Shown here: piece after piece, positions 35,049 to 43,344 of the stretch
How positions within the stretch are numbered: position 1 is the first letter of the stretch
Layout: each line of letters opens with the position of its first letter
Source: Flavobacterium panacis
GTDB taxonomy: Bacteria > Bacteroidota > Bacteroidia > Flavobacteriales > Flavobacteriaceae
NCBI RefSeq assembly: GCF_024649945.1
Contig: NZ_JANKMS010000005.1
Span: 248,001-312,000 of the forward strand
Length of the DNA: 64,000 bases
Reading direction: 5' to 3'
Translations under genes and position numbers: made by a program
The notes under the pieces: generated by a model
Database searches by the model: none
Told to the model about the DNA's origin: nothing
The model's input: the letters and a program-made list of their open reading frames with translations, nothing else

Positions 35049-36656
35049 TTAGTATCCTGGATTTTGTTTTAAAGTTGGATTAGCTTGAATAGCTGTTGAT
35101 GGAATTGGCATTAGATCTCTAAATGAGTCTGTAGAACTACCATTTTTAACTCCACCTTTCCATTGCCAAAGTTTAGATCCTCCTGTGAATTTTCCAAAAC
35201 GAATCAAATCTGTTCTTCTGTGGCACTCCCAAAACAACTCTCTTGCTCTTTCATCTAAAATAAAATCTAATGTAAATTCTGATGTCGTAACAATTCCAGC
35301 GCCAGCTCTTACTCTAATTTTATTTACAAGCTCTAATGCTGTTGCAACGTTTCCTGAAGCAGCTCCTCTAAGTGTAGCCTCTGCATACATCAAATACACG
35401 TCTGAAAGTCTGTACATAGGGAAATCTGTATCTGGAATATCAGTTCTTTGAGCTGCTGTTCCGTCAGAATTTAAATTAGAGTACTTCGTAACTGCATAAC
35501 CGTTTGTGAAAACACTTGCATCTGTAACATCCAAAGTTTGGCCATTTGTATAGAAAGTACCTCTTTTATCTCCTGAAGCATCTGTATCTGGAAATAATTT
35601 AACAAACTCTGGTCTGGTTCTTATACCAGCCCATCCTCCATTCATTCCTTGTTTACCAGCATCCATACTACCTCCAATAGAAGCATGAAGAATAAAGCTC
35701 ATTCCTCCACCTGTTGCTCTAATTTGATTACCATCTCCAATAACTGGGAAAATAACTTCTGTCTGAGCTCCATTTCTGTCATTATTTGCTGCAAATAAAT
35801 AGTTGTAAGGAACATTTGCAAAAGTATAACCAGAACCTGTTATAATATCATTACAAACAACTGCTGCGTCATTGAATCTCTCTGTTCCGGTATAAACTTT
35901 TGAGTTAAGATAGATTTGTGCCAACAAGAATTTTGCAGCAGTTTTATCTACTCTTCCGTACTCATTTGTCTTTGAAGCTGCTAAACCAGCATCGATATCT
36001 TTCAATTCAGATTCTACATAAGCAAAAACTTCTGCTCTTGTTTTTTGTTCAGGATAGAACAAACCAACAGGATCTTTTTCGGTAGTAATTGGCACATTTC
36101 CAAACAAGTCCATTAAATTATAGTATGAAAAAGCTCTTAAAAATCGAGCTTCAGCTCTAAAAGTTGCAATCTCAGCTTTCAAACTTGAATCAAAACCTCT
36201 TTCAGTTAATTTTTCATCAGTAGTTTGTCTCAAGAATTCATTCGCCACACTAATTTCATAAAAAGCTCTTGAAAAAATTCCGTACAAAAACTGATTACTA
36301 GGGCTCCATCTTTGCATATTTAATGCAGGCAAACCATCATCATTCCAAGCTACGATAGCTTCATCAGTCGGAAATTCCTGTGTAACAAACATTAGCCTTA
36401 AGTAACTGCTAAAATCACCACCAAGCCCCTGGATATCCGGAGTACCATCACCATCATTACCTCCTACATACAATCCTGCATATAATTTTGCCAGAACTTG
36501 TTTGTACGATGTCGGATCTTTGAAAAAGTCATCAGAAAGAAATTCATCATCATCCTTTGGCGTAACATTTAGATCGTCTGTACACGAGGTAAGCGTCATA
36601 CTTAATCCTAATACTAATAGGAGAAAATAAGATATATATTTAAATGATATTTTCAT
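35049..36656 (-). CDS. susD: SusD/RagB family starch-binding lipoprotein
   Basis: Outer-membrane lipoprotein that caps the SusC channel and binds the incoming oligosaccharide. The signal peptide ends with LTSC (lipobox), and the mature protein shows SusD features: TPR-like helices (FRAEARFLRAFSYYNLMDLFGNVP, about 165-190), ADVYLMYAEA-like MYRLSDVYLMYAEA near 420, and LDERARELFWECHRRTDLIRFGKF, the C-terminal SusD signature. The C-terminus PIPSTAIQANPTLKQNPGY is typical. It has 535 residues, 35 bases after the SusC gene. The symbol reflects its place in a starch locus. Confidence 0.93.
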   Translation of the reverse strand: MKISFKYISYFLLLVLGLSMTLTSCTDDLNVTPKDDDEFLSDDFFKDPTSYKQVLAKLYAGLYVGGNDGDGTPDIQGLGGDFSSYLRLMFVTQEFPTDEAIVAWNDDGLPALNMQRWSPSNQFLYGIFSRAFYEISVANEFLRQTTDEKLTERGFDSSLKAEIATFRAEARFLRAFSYYNLMDLFGNVPITTEKDPVGLFYPEQKTRAEVFAYVESELKDIDAGLAASKTNEYGRVDKTAAKFLLAQIYLNSKVYTGTERFNDAAVVCNDIITGSGYTFANVPYNYLFAANNDRNGAQTEVIFPVIGDGNQIRATGGGMSFILHASIGGSMDAGKQGMNGGWAGIRTRPEFVKLFPDTDASGDKRGTFYTNGQTLDVTDASVFTNGYAVTKYSNLNSDGTAAQRTDIPDTDFPMYRLSDVYLMYAEATLRGAASGNVATALELVNKIRVRAGAGIVTTSEFTLDFILDERARELFWECHRRTDLIRFGKFTGGSKLWQWKGGVKNGSSTDSFRDLMPIPSTAIQANPTLKQNPGY

Positions 36657-36691
36657 TTTGTTTATTTTTAAATTTAATTTTCAATCTACTA

Positions 36692-39673
36692 TTAGAAATT
36701 CGCGTTTACCCCAAACAAAAATGTTCTCGGTCTTGGATACACATTATTGTCTATACCATTAAATTTCTCAGGATCCAAACCATTGTATTTAGTCAAAACA
36801 AAAACATTTTGAACTCCAGCAGTAAATCTCAGTGAAGCAGCTTTTAATAATGTTTTATCAAAAGTGTACCCCAATACAATGTTATCTAACTTGATGAAAG
36901 AAGCATCTTTTACATAATAATCTGAATAGTTACGTTGTGTACCATTTGAATTACTTTCTGTAGTAAAACCTGTATTATAGTAATCTGCACTAACATTAGA
37001 CAAATCAGACTGTCTTCTTAAACCAGCTTCTGCATAACCTAAATTAGAACTTACGTTGTCGTAGATATAGTTATTTAAACTTGCTCTCCAATTCATTGTA
37101 AAGTCAAACTTTTTGTAGTTTAAAGTTGAAAACAATCCAAAAGTATAATCTGCAGTTGGTTTGTGGAATTTGTAACGATCTGCATCAGTTATAACTCCAT
37201 CACCATTTCTGTCAGCAAAAGCGCCCTGAATTGGTCTTTTGTTAGCATCGTATAATTGCTCAAATACAAAGAATGAATTTGGAGCATACCCTTCTGAATG
37301 AATCAAAACCTGATTTCCTGATCCTCCAGCAATTACATCTCCCGTAATATATCCTTGGAATCCTGGAACAGAAACTCCTAAATCAGAAATTTTCTGATCA
37401 ATGTACGTTGCATTAACTGCAACATTCCATGTTAAATTATCATTCTTAATAATATCAGACTGAAGGTTAAACTCGATACCTTTAGTTCTTACACTTCCTA
37501 CGTTATTATATCCTTTATTTCTGATATTTGCTCCATCTGGAACTGGAATCTCAGCCAAAAGGTCACTTGATTTTTTATCGAAATAGTTTACAGTACCTGT
37601 AATTCTATCATTAAGGAATCCGAAATCAATACCAAAGTTCATCTCCGCAAGTTCTTCCCATTTAATGTCCGGATTGTATCCTTCTGGTCTTGCAGCTCTG
37701 TAAACCACACCATCAAACAGATATTGTGTATTGATCGTTCCTAAAGTTACCCTTCTTAAGTAGTCATATTGTGGTCCAATATCCTGTTGTCCAGTTGTAC
37801 CGTAACCTGCTCTTAATTTTAAGCTTGAAAGAGTTTCATTTCCTTTTAAGAATGATTCTTCAGCAATATTCCATGCTAAAGCAGCTCCAGCAAAATTACC
37901 CCATCTGTTTTCTTTAGAGAATCTTGAAGTTCCGTCTCTTCTGTAATTTACAGTAAGTAAATATCTACTGTCATATCCTAAATTTACACGTCCAAAAAAC
38001 GATTGTAAATTAACGTCCGGATCTGTAGTAACGTCTTCTTTTGGATTAGGCTCTCTAGTTTGACCAGAATCATAACCTTCTCTCTCAAACATTTGGTAGT
38101 TGTATCCTGCTGTTGCATCAATTTTAAATTTCCCTACATCTTTAGTATAGTTAAAATAAGCATTCAGGTTTTTATTCTGACGACTATCTGTATAATGAGT
38201 ATATCCACCATAATTTACCCAGTCTCCTTTATCAAATAGATTTGGCTGATATCCTAAAGCACTTAGTGAACTAACCTCAGTAAAACCATTACTATTAAAT
38301 TTATCTATACCTGCTTCTACAACAGCTCTTAAATCTTCAAAGAAATGAAGTTTATAATCTAATCTAATATTACCCCATTTTCTTGTAGAAGTAGCTCTTC
38401 TATTATCTTGGTTTAATCTTGCTACAGGGTTTCTTGCTGGTAACAACGGAAGGTTACCAGTTGGCTCTAACCATTCGAAATATCCTCCATAACGAGAATT
38501 TGCATCGTAAACTGGTTGCGTTGGATCAAATCCGATTGCACTTCCTATGACTCCTCCTTCATCCTGAAATTGATTTTTACCAAAAGCAATATTACCACTG
38601 ATATCAATTTTTAAATGATTATCAAATAAAACAGGATTTAACGATAACGATGTCGTAGTTCTTTCAAAAGAAGTATTTCTTAGGATTCCAGGATTATCAA
38701 CATTTCCTACAGATAATCTTACTGGAAGTTTATTGAATAAAGAACCACTAACCGAAATATTATTATTGGTTGTCAACGCTGTATGAAAGATTTCATCCTG
38801 CCAGTTTGTATTTGCTGTACCCAACAAAGCTTTTTGTGCAGCTGTTCCTTTTTCGTTAACAAATGCACGATATTGATCTGCACTCATTACATCTACAGTA
38901 TTGGCAACAGTATTAATACCAACTTGAGAACTAAAGTTTACTTTTACACTACCTTTAGATCCTTTTTTAGTTGTAATTACAATTACACCATTTGCTGCAC
39001 GAGAACCATAAATTGCTGCAGCAGAAGCATCTTTCAAGACTGTAAATGATTCGATATCGTTTGGATCAATTGTAGAAAGAATACTTGTTGACCCATTAGG
39101 AACCGCATTACTCATTGGTAAACCATCAATTACAATTAAAGGCTCGTTTGAAGCACTTAAAGAAGATCCTCCACGAATTCTAATATCTGCTTTAGCTCCT
39201 GGCGCTCCTCCTCCAACAACATTAACACCAGAAATACGACCGCTAATTAAGCTTTCTGGAGTTACGTTAATTCCTTTATTAAATTCTTTAGCTGAAATTT
39301 GAGAAACAGAACCTGTTGCGTCTTTTTTCTTAACAGTTCCATAACCTACCTGAACCACAACTTCTTTAAGTTGATTCGTATCTTCTTCTAACGATACAGC
39401 TAAGTTTTTTTGACCATTAAACACTATAGTCGATGTTTTGTATCCAATAAATGAAACCAGAATTTTGTCTCCATTTTTTAGATTTGGCAATTGAAATTTA
39501 CCATCAAAATCAGTAGAGGTACCTCCAACAGCACCTTGTACGTTTACATTTACTCCCGGTATTGGCTGACCCGTGGCAAGATCAGTTACTGTTCCACTTA
39601 AAGTGCTTTGAGCGAACACAGTAAACGGAAGCAGTAGGAATAAAAATAACAACTTTTTGTAAATTGTTTTCAT
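36692..39673 (-). CDS. susC: SusC/RagA TonB-dependent outer-membrane receptor
   Basis: TonB-driven outer-membrane channel for oligosaccharides, working with SusD. A signal peptide (ending VFAQ) is followed by a carboxypeptidase-regulatory-like domain (about 25-100; SGTVTDLATGQPIPGVNVNV), a TonB-box-like segment (LKEVVVQVGYGTVKK) and the plug domain (about 110-235) with IRIRGGSSLSASNEPLIVIDGLP. The remaining ~750 residues form the 22-strand barrel, ending in LFGVNANF with a terminal Phe. The 993-residue length is normal. It is the first gene of the minus-strand sus unit and has a good promoter upstream. Confidence 0.95.
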   Translation of the reverse strand: MKTIYKKLLFLFLLLPFTVFAQSTLSGTVTDLATGQPIPGVNVNVQGAVGGTSTDFDGKFQLPNLKNGDKILVSFIGYKTSTIVFNGQKNLAVSLEEDTNQLKEVVVQVGYGTVKKKDATGSVSQISAKEFNKGINVTPESLISGRISGVNVVGGGAPGAKADIRIRGGSSLSASNEPLIVIDGLPMSNAVPNGSTSILSTIDPNDIESFTVLKDASAAAIYGSRAANGVIVITTKKGSKGSVKVNFSSQVGINTVANTVDVMSADQYRAFVNEKGTAAQKALLGTANTNWQDEIFHTALTTNNNISVSGSLFNKLPVRLSVGNVDNPGILRNTSFERTTTSLSLNPVLFDNHLKIDISGNIAFGKNQFQDEGGVIGSAIGFDPTQPVYDANSRYGGYFEWLEPTGNLPLLPARNPVARLNQDNRRATSTRKWGNIRLDYKLHFFEDLRAVVEAGIDKFNSNGFTEVSSLSALGYQPNLFDKGDWVNYGGYTHYTDSRQNKNLNAYFNYTKDVGKFKIDATAGYNYQMFEREGYDSGQTREPNPKEDVTTDPDVNLQSFFGRVNLGYDSRYLLTVNYRRDGTSRFSKENRWGNFAGAALAWNIAEESFLKGNETLSSLKLRAGYGTTGQQDIGPQYDYLRRVTLGTINTQYLFDGVVYRAARPEGYNPDIKWEELAEMNFGIDFGFLNDRITGTVNYFDKKSSDLLAEIPVPDGANIRNKGYNNVGSVRTKGIEFNLQSDIIKNDNLTWNVAVNATYIDQKISDLGVSVPGFQGYITGDVIAGGSGNQVLIHSEGYAPNSFFVFEQLYDANKRPIQGAFADRNGDGVITDADRYKFHKPTADYTFGLFSTLNYKKFDFTMNWRASLNNYIYDNVSSNLGYAEAGLRRQSDLSNVSADYYNTGFTTESNSNGTQRNYSDYYVKDASFIKLDNIVLGYTFDKTLLKAASLRFTAGVQNVFVLTKYNGLDPEKFNGIDNNVYPRPRTFLFGVNANF

Positions 39674-39738
39674 ACTTTTTGTTTAAATTAGTTTGAGTTT
39701 GTGAATGTTAGTTAAGTCTTTAATTTTACTTCGAATTT

Positions 39739-39767
39739 CAAAATTATGAATTTATTAACATGCTCAA
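39739..39767 (-). promoter_or_regulatory. Probable promoter of the susC operon
   Basis: On the minus strand TTGAG at 39763-39767 and TAATTTTG at 39739-39746 are separated by about 18 bases, close to the Bacteroidota consensus TTG-N19-TAnnTTTG. The start of transcription would lie near 39732, leaving a leader of about 60 bases before the susC ATG. Confidence 0.6.
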
Positions 39768-39833
39768 CCAGAGACAATTTTTATTGCTTTACGAAAACGT
39801 GGTAGTGTTGAAAACTTTCTATTTTTTGTAATC

Positions 39834-39847
39834 TTTTAGCGTTAAAA
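39834..39847. promoter_or_regulatory. Candidate LacI-family operator
   Basis: TTTTAGCGTTAAAA is symmetrical at 12 of 14 positions and has CG at its centre, as LacI-family operators do. It lies between the divergent susC and LacI-type genes. The link to this regulator is inference from position and symmetry only. Confidence 0.35.
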
Positions 39848-39908
39848 TTGCAAATACAAAAATTATTATACACCTTTATTACTAATTAGATTTTTTTCAA
39901 TTAATACC

Positions 39909-40940
39909 ATGAAACGTAAAATAACCCTAAAACAGATCGCAAAGGAACTTGACGTCTCAATTTCAACTGTCTCAAAATCACTCCGAAACAGCCTTGAAAT
40001 TGGAGAAGAAACCAGAGAAAAAGTTCAGGCTTTTGCAAAGTTTTATAACTACAAACCAAACAACATTGCTCTTAGTTTAAAAAACCGAAAAACCAAGAGT
40101 ATTGGCATCATCATTCCCGAAATCGTACACTACTTTTTCTCTACTGTGATCAACGGAATTGAGCAGGTTGCAAACGAATATGGCTATAGTGTTGTCATCT
40201 GTGTTTCTGATGATTCTTTTGATAAAGAAGTCTTAAATATGGAGATGTTAGCCAATGGAAGTATCGACGGATTTATCATGTCTCTTTCTAAAGAAACACA
40301 GTTTAAAGGCGATTTTCATCATATCACAGAAGTAATCAATCAGGGAATGCCCGTAGTCATGTTTGATCGCGTTACAAACGACATTTTATGCGATAAAGTC
40401 ATTATTGATGATAAAGCTGCAGCTTATGAAGCGGTTCAAAGTTTGATTGATAATGGACGAAAAAAAATCGCTTTGGTAACTACAGTAGATTATGTTAGTG
40501 TTGGAAAACTGAGAACTGACGGTTATGAAAAAGCATTATTAGACAACGGATTACCCTTTAATGAAGATCTAATTATCAAAATTGAAGATGTAGATACCTG
40601 TGAAATTACCATCAGTCAACTTCTACATGATAGAGCTTTTGATGCTGTTTTTGCTGTAAATGAGCTTTTTGCGGTAACTATTATCAAAACTGCAGCAAAA
40701 ATGGGATTAAAAGTTCCTGAAGATTTAGCGGTAATTGCTTTTACAGACGGAATTATCTCAAAATATTCAACTCCAACCATTACAACTGTAAGTCAAAGTG
40801 GTGAAAAAATGGGTAATAAAGCAGCTAAAATGCTTATTGAGCGCATAGAAGCCGAAGAAGATGACGACGAAGAACATACTGAAAATTATACCACCGAAGT
40901 TATAGAAACTCATTTAATAAAAAGAGAATCTACTGACTAA
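39909..40940 (+). CDS. LacI family transcriptional regulator of the maltodextrin locus
   Basis: DNA-binding repressor or activator with an N-terminal LacI helix-turn-helix (ITLKQIAKELDVSISTVSKSLRN, about 4-26), hinge (about 45-60) and a periplasmic-binding-protein-like sensor domain (about 62-335; SIGIIIPEIVHYFFSTVINGIE, DGFIMSLSK, IAFTDGIISKYSTPTITTVSQ). The length of 343 residues is typical. It is divergent from susC and upstream of the transporter and maltose phosphorylase genes, so it most likely responds to a maltodextrin or sugar phosphate. Bacteroides uses SusR, an unrelated hybrid regulator type, for the same job. The effector is inferred. Confidence 0.93.
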   Translation: MKRKITLKQIAKELDVSISTVSKSLRNSLEIGEETREKVQAFAKFYNYKPNNIALSLKNRKTKSIGIIIPEIVHYFFSTVINGIEQVANEYGYSVVICVSDDSFDKEVLNMEMLANGSIDGFIMSLSKETQFKGDFHHITEVINQGMPVVMFDRVTNDILCDKVIIDDKAAAYEAVQSLIDNGRKKIALVTTVDYVSVGKLRTDGYEKALLDNGLPFNEDLIIKIEDVDTCEITISQLLHDRAFDAVFAVNELFAVTIIKTAAKMGLKVPEDLAVIAFTDGIISKYSTPTITTVSQSGEKMGNKAAKMLIERIEAEEDDDEEHTENYTTEVIETHLIKRESTD

Positions 40941-40963
40941 TTTTCTTAAAATCAATACCTTCT

Positions 40964-40994
40964 AAAGCCATAATTTATTTTTATGGCTTTTTTA
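40964..40994 (+). terminator. Terminator of the LacI-type gene
   Basis: AAAGCCATAA and TTATGGCTTT pair around a seven-base loop, followed by a T run. It separates the regulator from the transporter gene, which therefore needs its own promoter. Confidence 0.85.
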
Positions 40995-41026
40995 TTAGCA
41001 TATATAAAAAAATAATTTATACTTTT

Positions 41027-41091
41027 ACGGCCGTCAAGGCTTTTAGTTTTACTTCGAAAAGAACAAAGTTTTGATAAGCAAGGCGCTTATC
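41027..41091 (+). promoter_or_regulatory. Palindromes in the leader of the disaccharide transporter gene
   Basis: ACGGCCGT (41027-41034) is a perfect eight-base palindrome with a GC centre and GATAAGC/GCTTATC (41073-41079 and 41085-41091) forms a hairpin with a five-base loop. A near-consensus -7 box (TACTTTTA) lies just before. The palindromes are candidate operator or mRNA leader structures, unproven. Confidence 0.3.
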
Positions 41092-41113
41092 GTATAATTT
41101 TCAAATTACGATA

Positions 41114-42469
41114 ATGGAAAAGCGTAAATTAAGTTTCTGGGAAATTTGGAACATGAGTTTTGGTTTCTTAGGAATACAAATGGGATTTGCACTTCAGAAT
41201 GCAAATGCCAGCAGAATTCTTCAAATTTTTGGTGCCGACGTACATGAACTTTCGTGGTTCTGGATTATTGCTCCCTTAATGGGATTAATAGTGCAACCTA
41301 TTATTGGTCATTACAGCGATAAAACCTGGGGAAGATTCGGCAGACGAAAACCTTTCTTTTTAGTGGGAGCCGTTTTAGCTTCGGTGGGATTAATTTTAAT
41401 GCCGCAGGCTAATATTTTCATTTCTGTTTTACCAGCCTTATGGGTTGGAGCTGGAATGTTAATGATCATGGATGCTTCTTTCAACATTGCTATGGAACCT
41501 TTCCGTGCTTTGGTTGGCGATAATTTAAGAACAGATCAACGTACTGCAGGATTTAGTATCCAAACTTCATTAATTGGTTTTGGAGCCGTAATTGGTTCAG
41601 CACTTCCGTACATTTTGACGAAGTATTTTGGAGTGCCAAACAGCACTGTTCCAGGAAGTGTTCCGTTAAATTTGACTTTATCGTTCATTATTGGTGCGGC
41701 AGTTTTAATTGGTTCTATCTTAGTAACCTTATTCACAACCAAAGAATACTCACCTGAAGAATTGGCAAAATTTGAAGATCCACAAAATGAGGTGATTTCT
41801 GATTCTGAAGAAAAATCAAAAATTACAGACATCTTTACCGATTTTGCAAAAATGCCAACCACAATGCGTCAGCTTAGCTGGGTGCAGTTTTTTTCTTGGT
41901 TCGGATTATTCGGAATGTGGGTTTTTACAACACCAGCCATTGCACATCATATTTACGGATTACCATTAGAGGACACTTCTAGCCAGCAATATCAAGACGC
42001 TGGAGACTGGGTCGGAATTCTGTTTGGCGTTTACAACTTAGTTTCTGCCATTGTCGCTTTGTTCTTTTTACCCTACATCGCTAAAAAAATCGGTCGAAAA
42101 GCAACACATTCACTTTCATTAATTATTGGCGGAATTGGTTTAATCTCCATTTATTTCATGCCAAATGAAAATTGGGTTGTGCTACCGATGATTTTAATTG
42201 GAGTAGCATGGGCTAGTATTTTGGCTATGCCATATGCCATTCTTGCCGGATCTATTACACCTAAAAAAATGGGTGTTTATATGGGAATCTTCAACTTCTT
42301 TGTTGTTATTCCGCAGATTGTAAATGCGTTAATCGGAGGTCCAATTGTAAAATATCTTTATAATGGAGATGCCATTTATGCTTTGGTTACTAGTGGTGTC
42401 AGCTTTCTAATTGCTGCAGCTTTAGTTTCTAAAGTAAAAGACGTAGACGACTTTTCTCAAAAATCATAA
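41114..42469 (+). CDS. MFS disaccharide (maltose) transporter
   Basis: Twelve-helix inner-membrane symporter related to the glycoside/SLC45-type MFS sugar carriers. The first half shows QMGFALQNANASRILQIFGAD (about 22-42), PIIGHYSDKTWGRFGRRKPF (about 65-84) with the loop 2-3 motif, and an MDASFNIAMEPFRALVGD segment. In the second half the loop is IAKKIGRKATHS. It has 451 residues. It begins the plus-strand unit with beta-phosphoglucomutase (23 bases downstream) and maltose phosphorylase, so maltose import for intracellular phosphorolysis is the obvious role. The substrate rests on this context. Confidence 0.88.
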   Translation: MEKRKLSFWEIWNMSFGFLGIQMGFALQNANASRILQIFGADVHELSWFWIIAPLMGLIVQPIIGHYSDKTWGRFGRRKPFFLVGAVLASVGLILMPQANIFISVLPALWVGAGMLMIMDASFNIAMEPFRALVGDNLRTDQRTAGFSIQTSLIGFGAVIGSALPYILTKYFGVPNSTVPGSVPLNLTLSFIIGAAVLIGSILVTLFTTKEYSPEELAKFEDPQNEVISDSEEKSKITDIFTDFAKMPTTMRQLSWVQFFSWFGLFGMWVFTTPAIAHHIYGLPLEDTSSQQYQDAGDWVGILFGVYNLVSAIVALFFLPYIAKKIGRKATHSLSLIIGGIGLISIYFMPNENWVVLPMILIGVAWASILAMPYAILAGSITPKKMGVYMGIFNFFVVIPQIVNALIGGPIVKYLYNGDAIYALVTSGVSFLIAAALVSKVKDVDDFSQKS

Positions 42470-42492
42470 TTAAGAATAATTTTTCCCTCACA

Positions 42493-43149
42493 ATGAACAA
42501 AAAGGCATTTATATTCGACCTCGACGGCGTAATTGTAGACACCGCCAAATACCACTTTTTGGCCTGGCAGAAAATCGCTCAGTCATTAAATATAAATTTT
42601 ACACACGAAGACAATGAACTTTTAAAAGGCGTGAGCCGAGTTCGTTCGCTAGACATTATACTTGGATTAGGCAATGTTCAGGCTTCTCAAGAAGACAAAG
42701 ACAAATGGCTGATTCAAAAAAACGAAGATTATTTATCTTATTTAGTTGACATGGATGAAAGTGAGATTCTTCCAGGAGTTTTGAAAATTCTACAACTTTT
42801 AAAAGATTTAAATCAAGGAATTGCATTAGGTTCTGCCAGCAAAAATGCAAGACCAATTCTAGAAAAAACAGGAATCATCTCTTACTTCGATGTTATTGTG
42901 GACGGAAATGACGTTACCAATGCAAAACCAGATCCTGAAGTTTTCTTAAAAGCGGCTCAATCGTTAAACATTGATCCAAAAAATTCAATTGTATTTGAAG
43001 ATTCTGTTGCCGGAATTCAGGCAGCAAATATTGCAGAAATGGTAAGTGTTGGAATTGGCGAGGAAACAATTTTACATGAAGCTGATCATATTTTTAAAGA
43101 TTTTACCCAAATCACACCAGACTTTATTAACGACTTAATTAGTCAATGA
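42493..43149 (+). CDS. pgmB: Beta-phosphoglucomutase
   Basis: HAD-superfamily enzyme that converts beta-glucose 1-phosphate, the product of maltose phosphorylase, to glucose 6-phosphate. The nucleophile and acid/base pair DLDGVIVDT is at 9-17 (Asp9 and Asp11), the phosphate-binding GSASKNA is in the middle (about 116-122), and DGNDVTNAKPDPEVF and FEDSVAGIQAA supply motifs III and IV. The cap domain (about 18-90) includes KGVSRVRSLD, typical of beta-PGM. The length of 218 residues fits. It lies directly ahead of the maltose phosphorylase gene, with a repeat-filled 195-base spacer. Confidence 0.95.
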   Translation: MNKKAFIFDLDGVIVDTAKYHFLAWQKIAQSLNINFTHEDNELLKGVSRVRSLDIILGLGNVQASQEDKDKWLIQKNEDYLSYLVDMDESEILPGVLKILQLLKDLNQGIALGSASKNARPILEKTGIISYFDVIVDGNDVTNAKPDPEVFLKAAQSLNIDPKNSIVFEDSVAGIQAANIAEMVSVGIGEETILHEADHIFKDFTQITPDFINDLISQ

Positions 43150-43152
43150 GAA

Positions 43153-43340
43153 AATTTGATAATTAGATAATTCCTAAAAATGAGAATAATTTAATTACCA
43201 CTCAACAAATTGTATCACAAAAAAAAAAATGTAAAACACCAAGCAATTCAAAAGGTAAAGAATAGCGTTCAACAGATAATTATCTAATTATCAAATTGCC
43301 ACATTATCTAATTACCCTAATTGCCACATTATCTAATTTA
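43153..43340. repeat. Palindromic and direct repeats between pgmB and maltose phosphorylase
   Basis: AATTTGATAATTAGATAATT (43153-43172) has a perfect 20-base inverted partner at 43278-43297. Two direct copies of GCCACATTATCTAATTA follow (43298-43338). The middle holds AT-rich unique sequence with an 11-base A run. The element ends five bases before the GH65 start codon. Confidence 0.75.
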
Positions 43341-43344
43341 AGAG

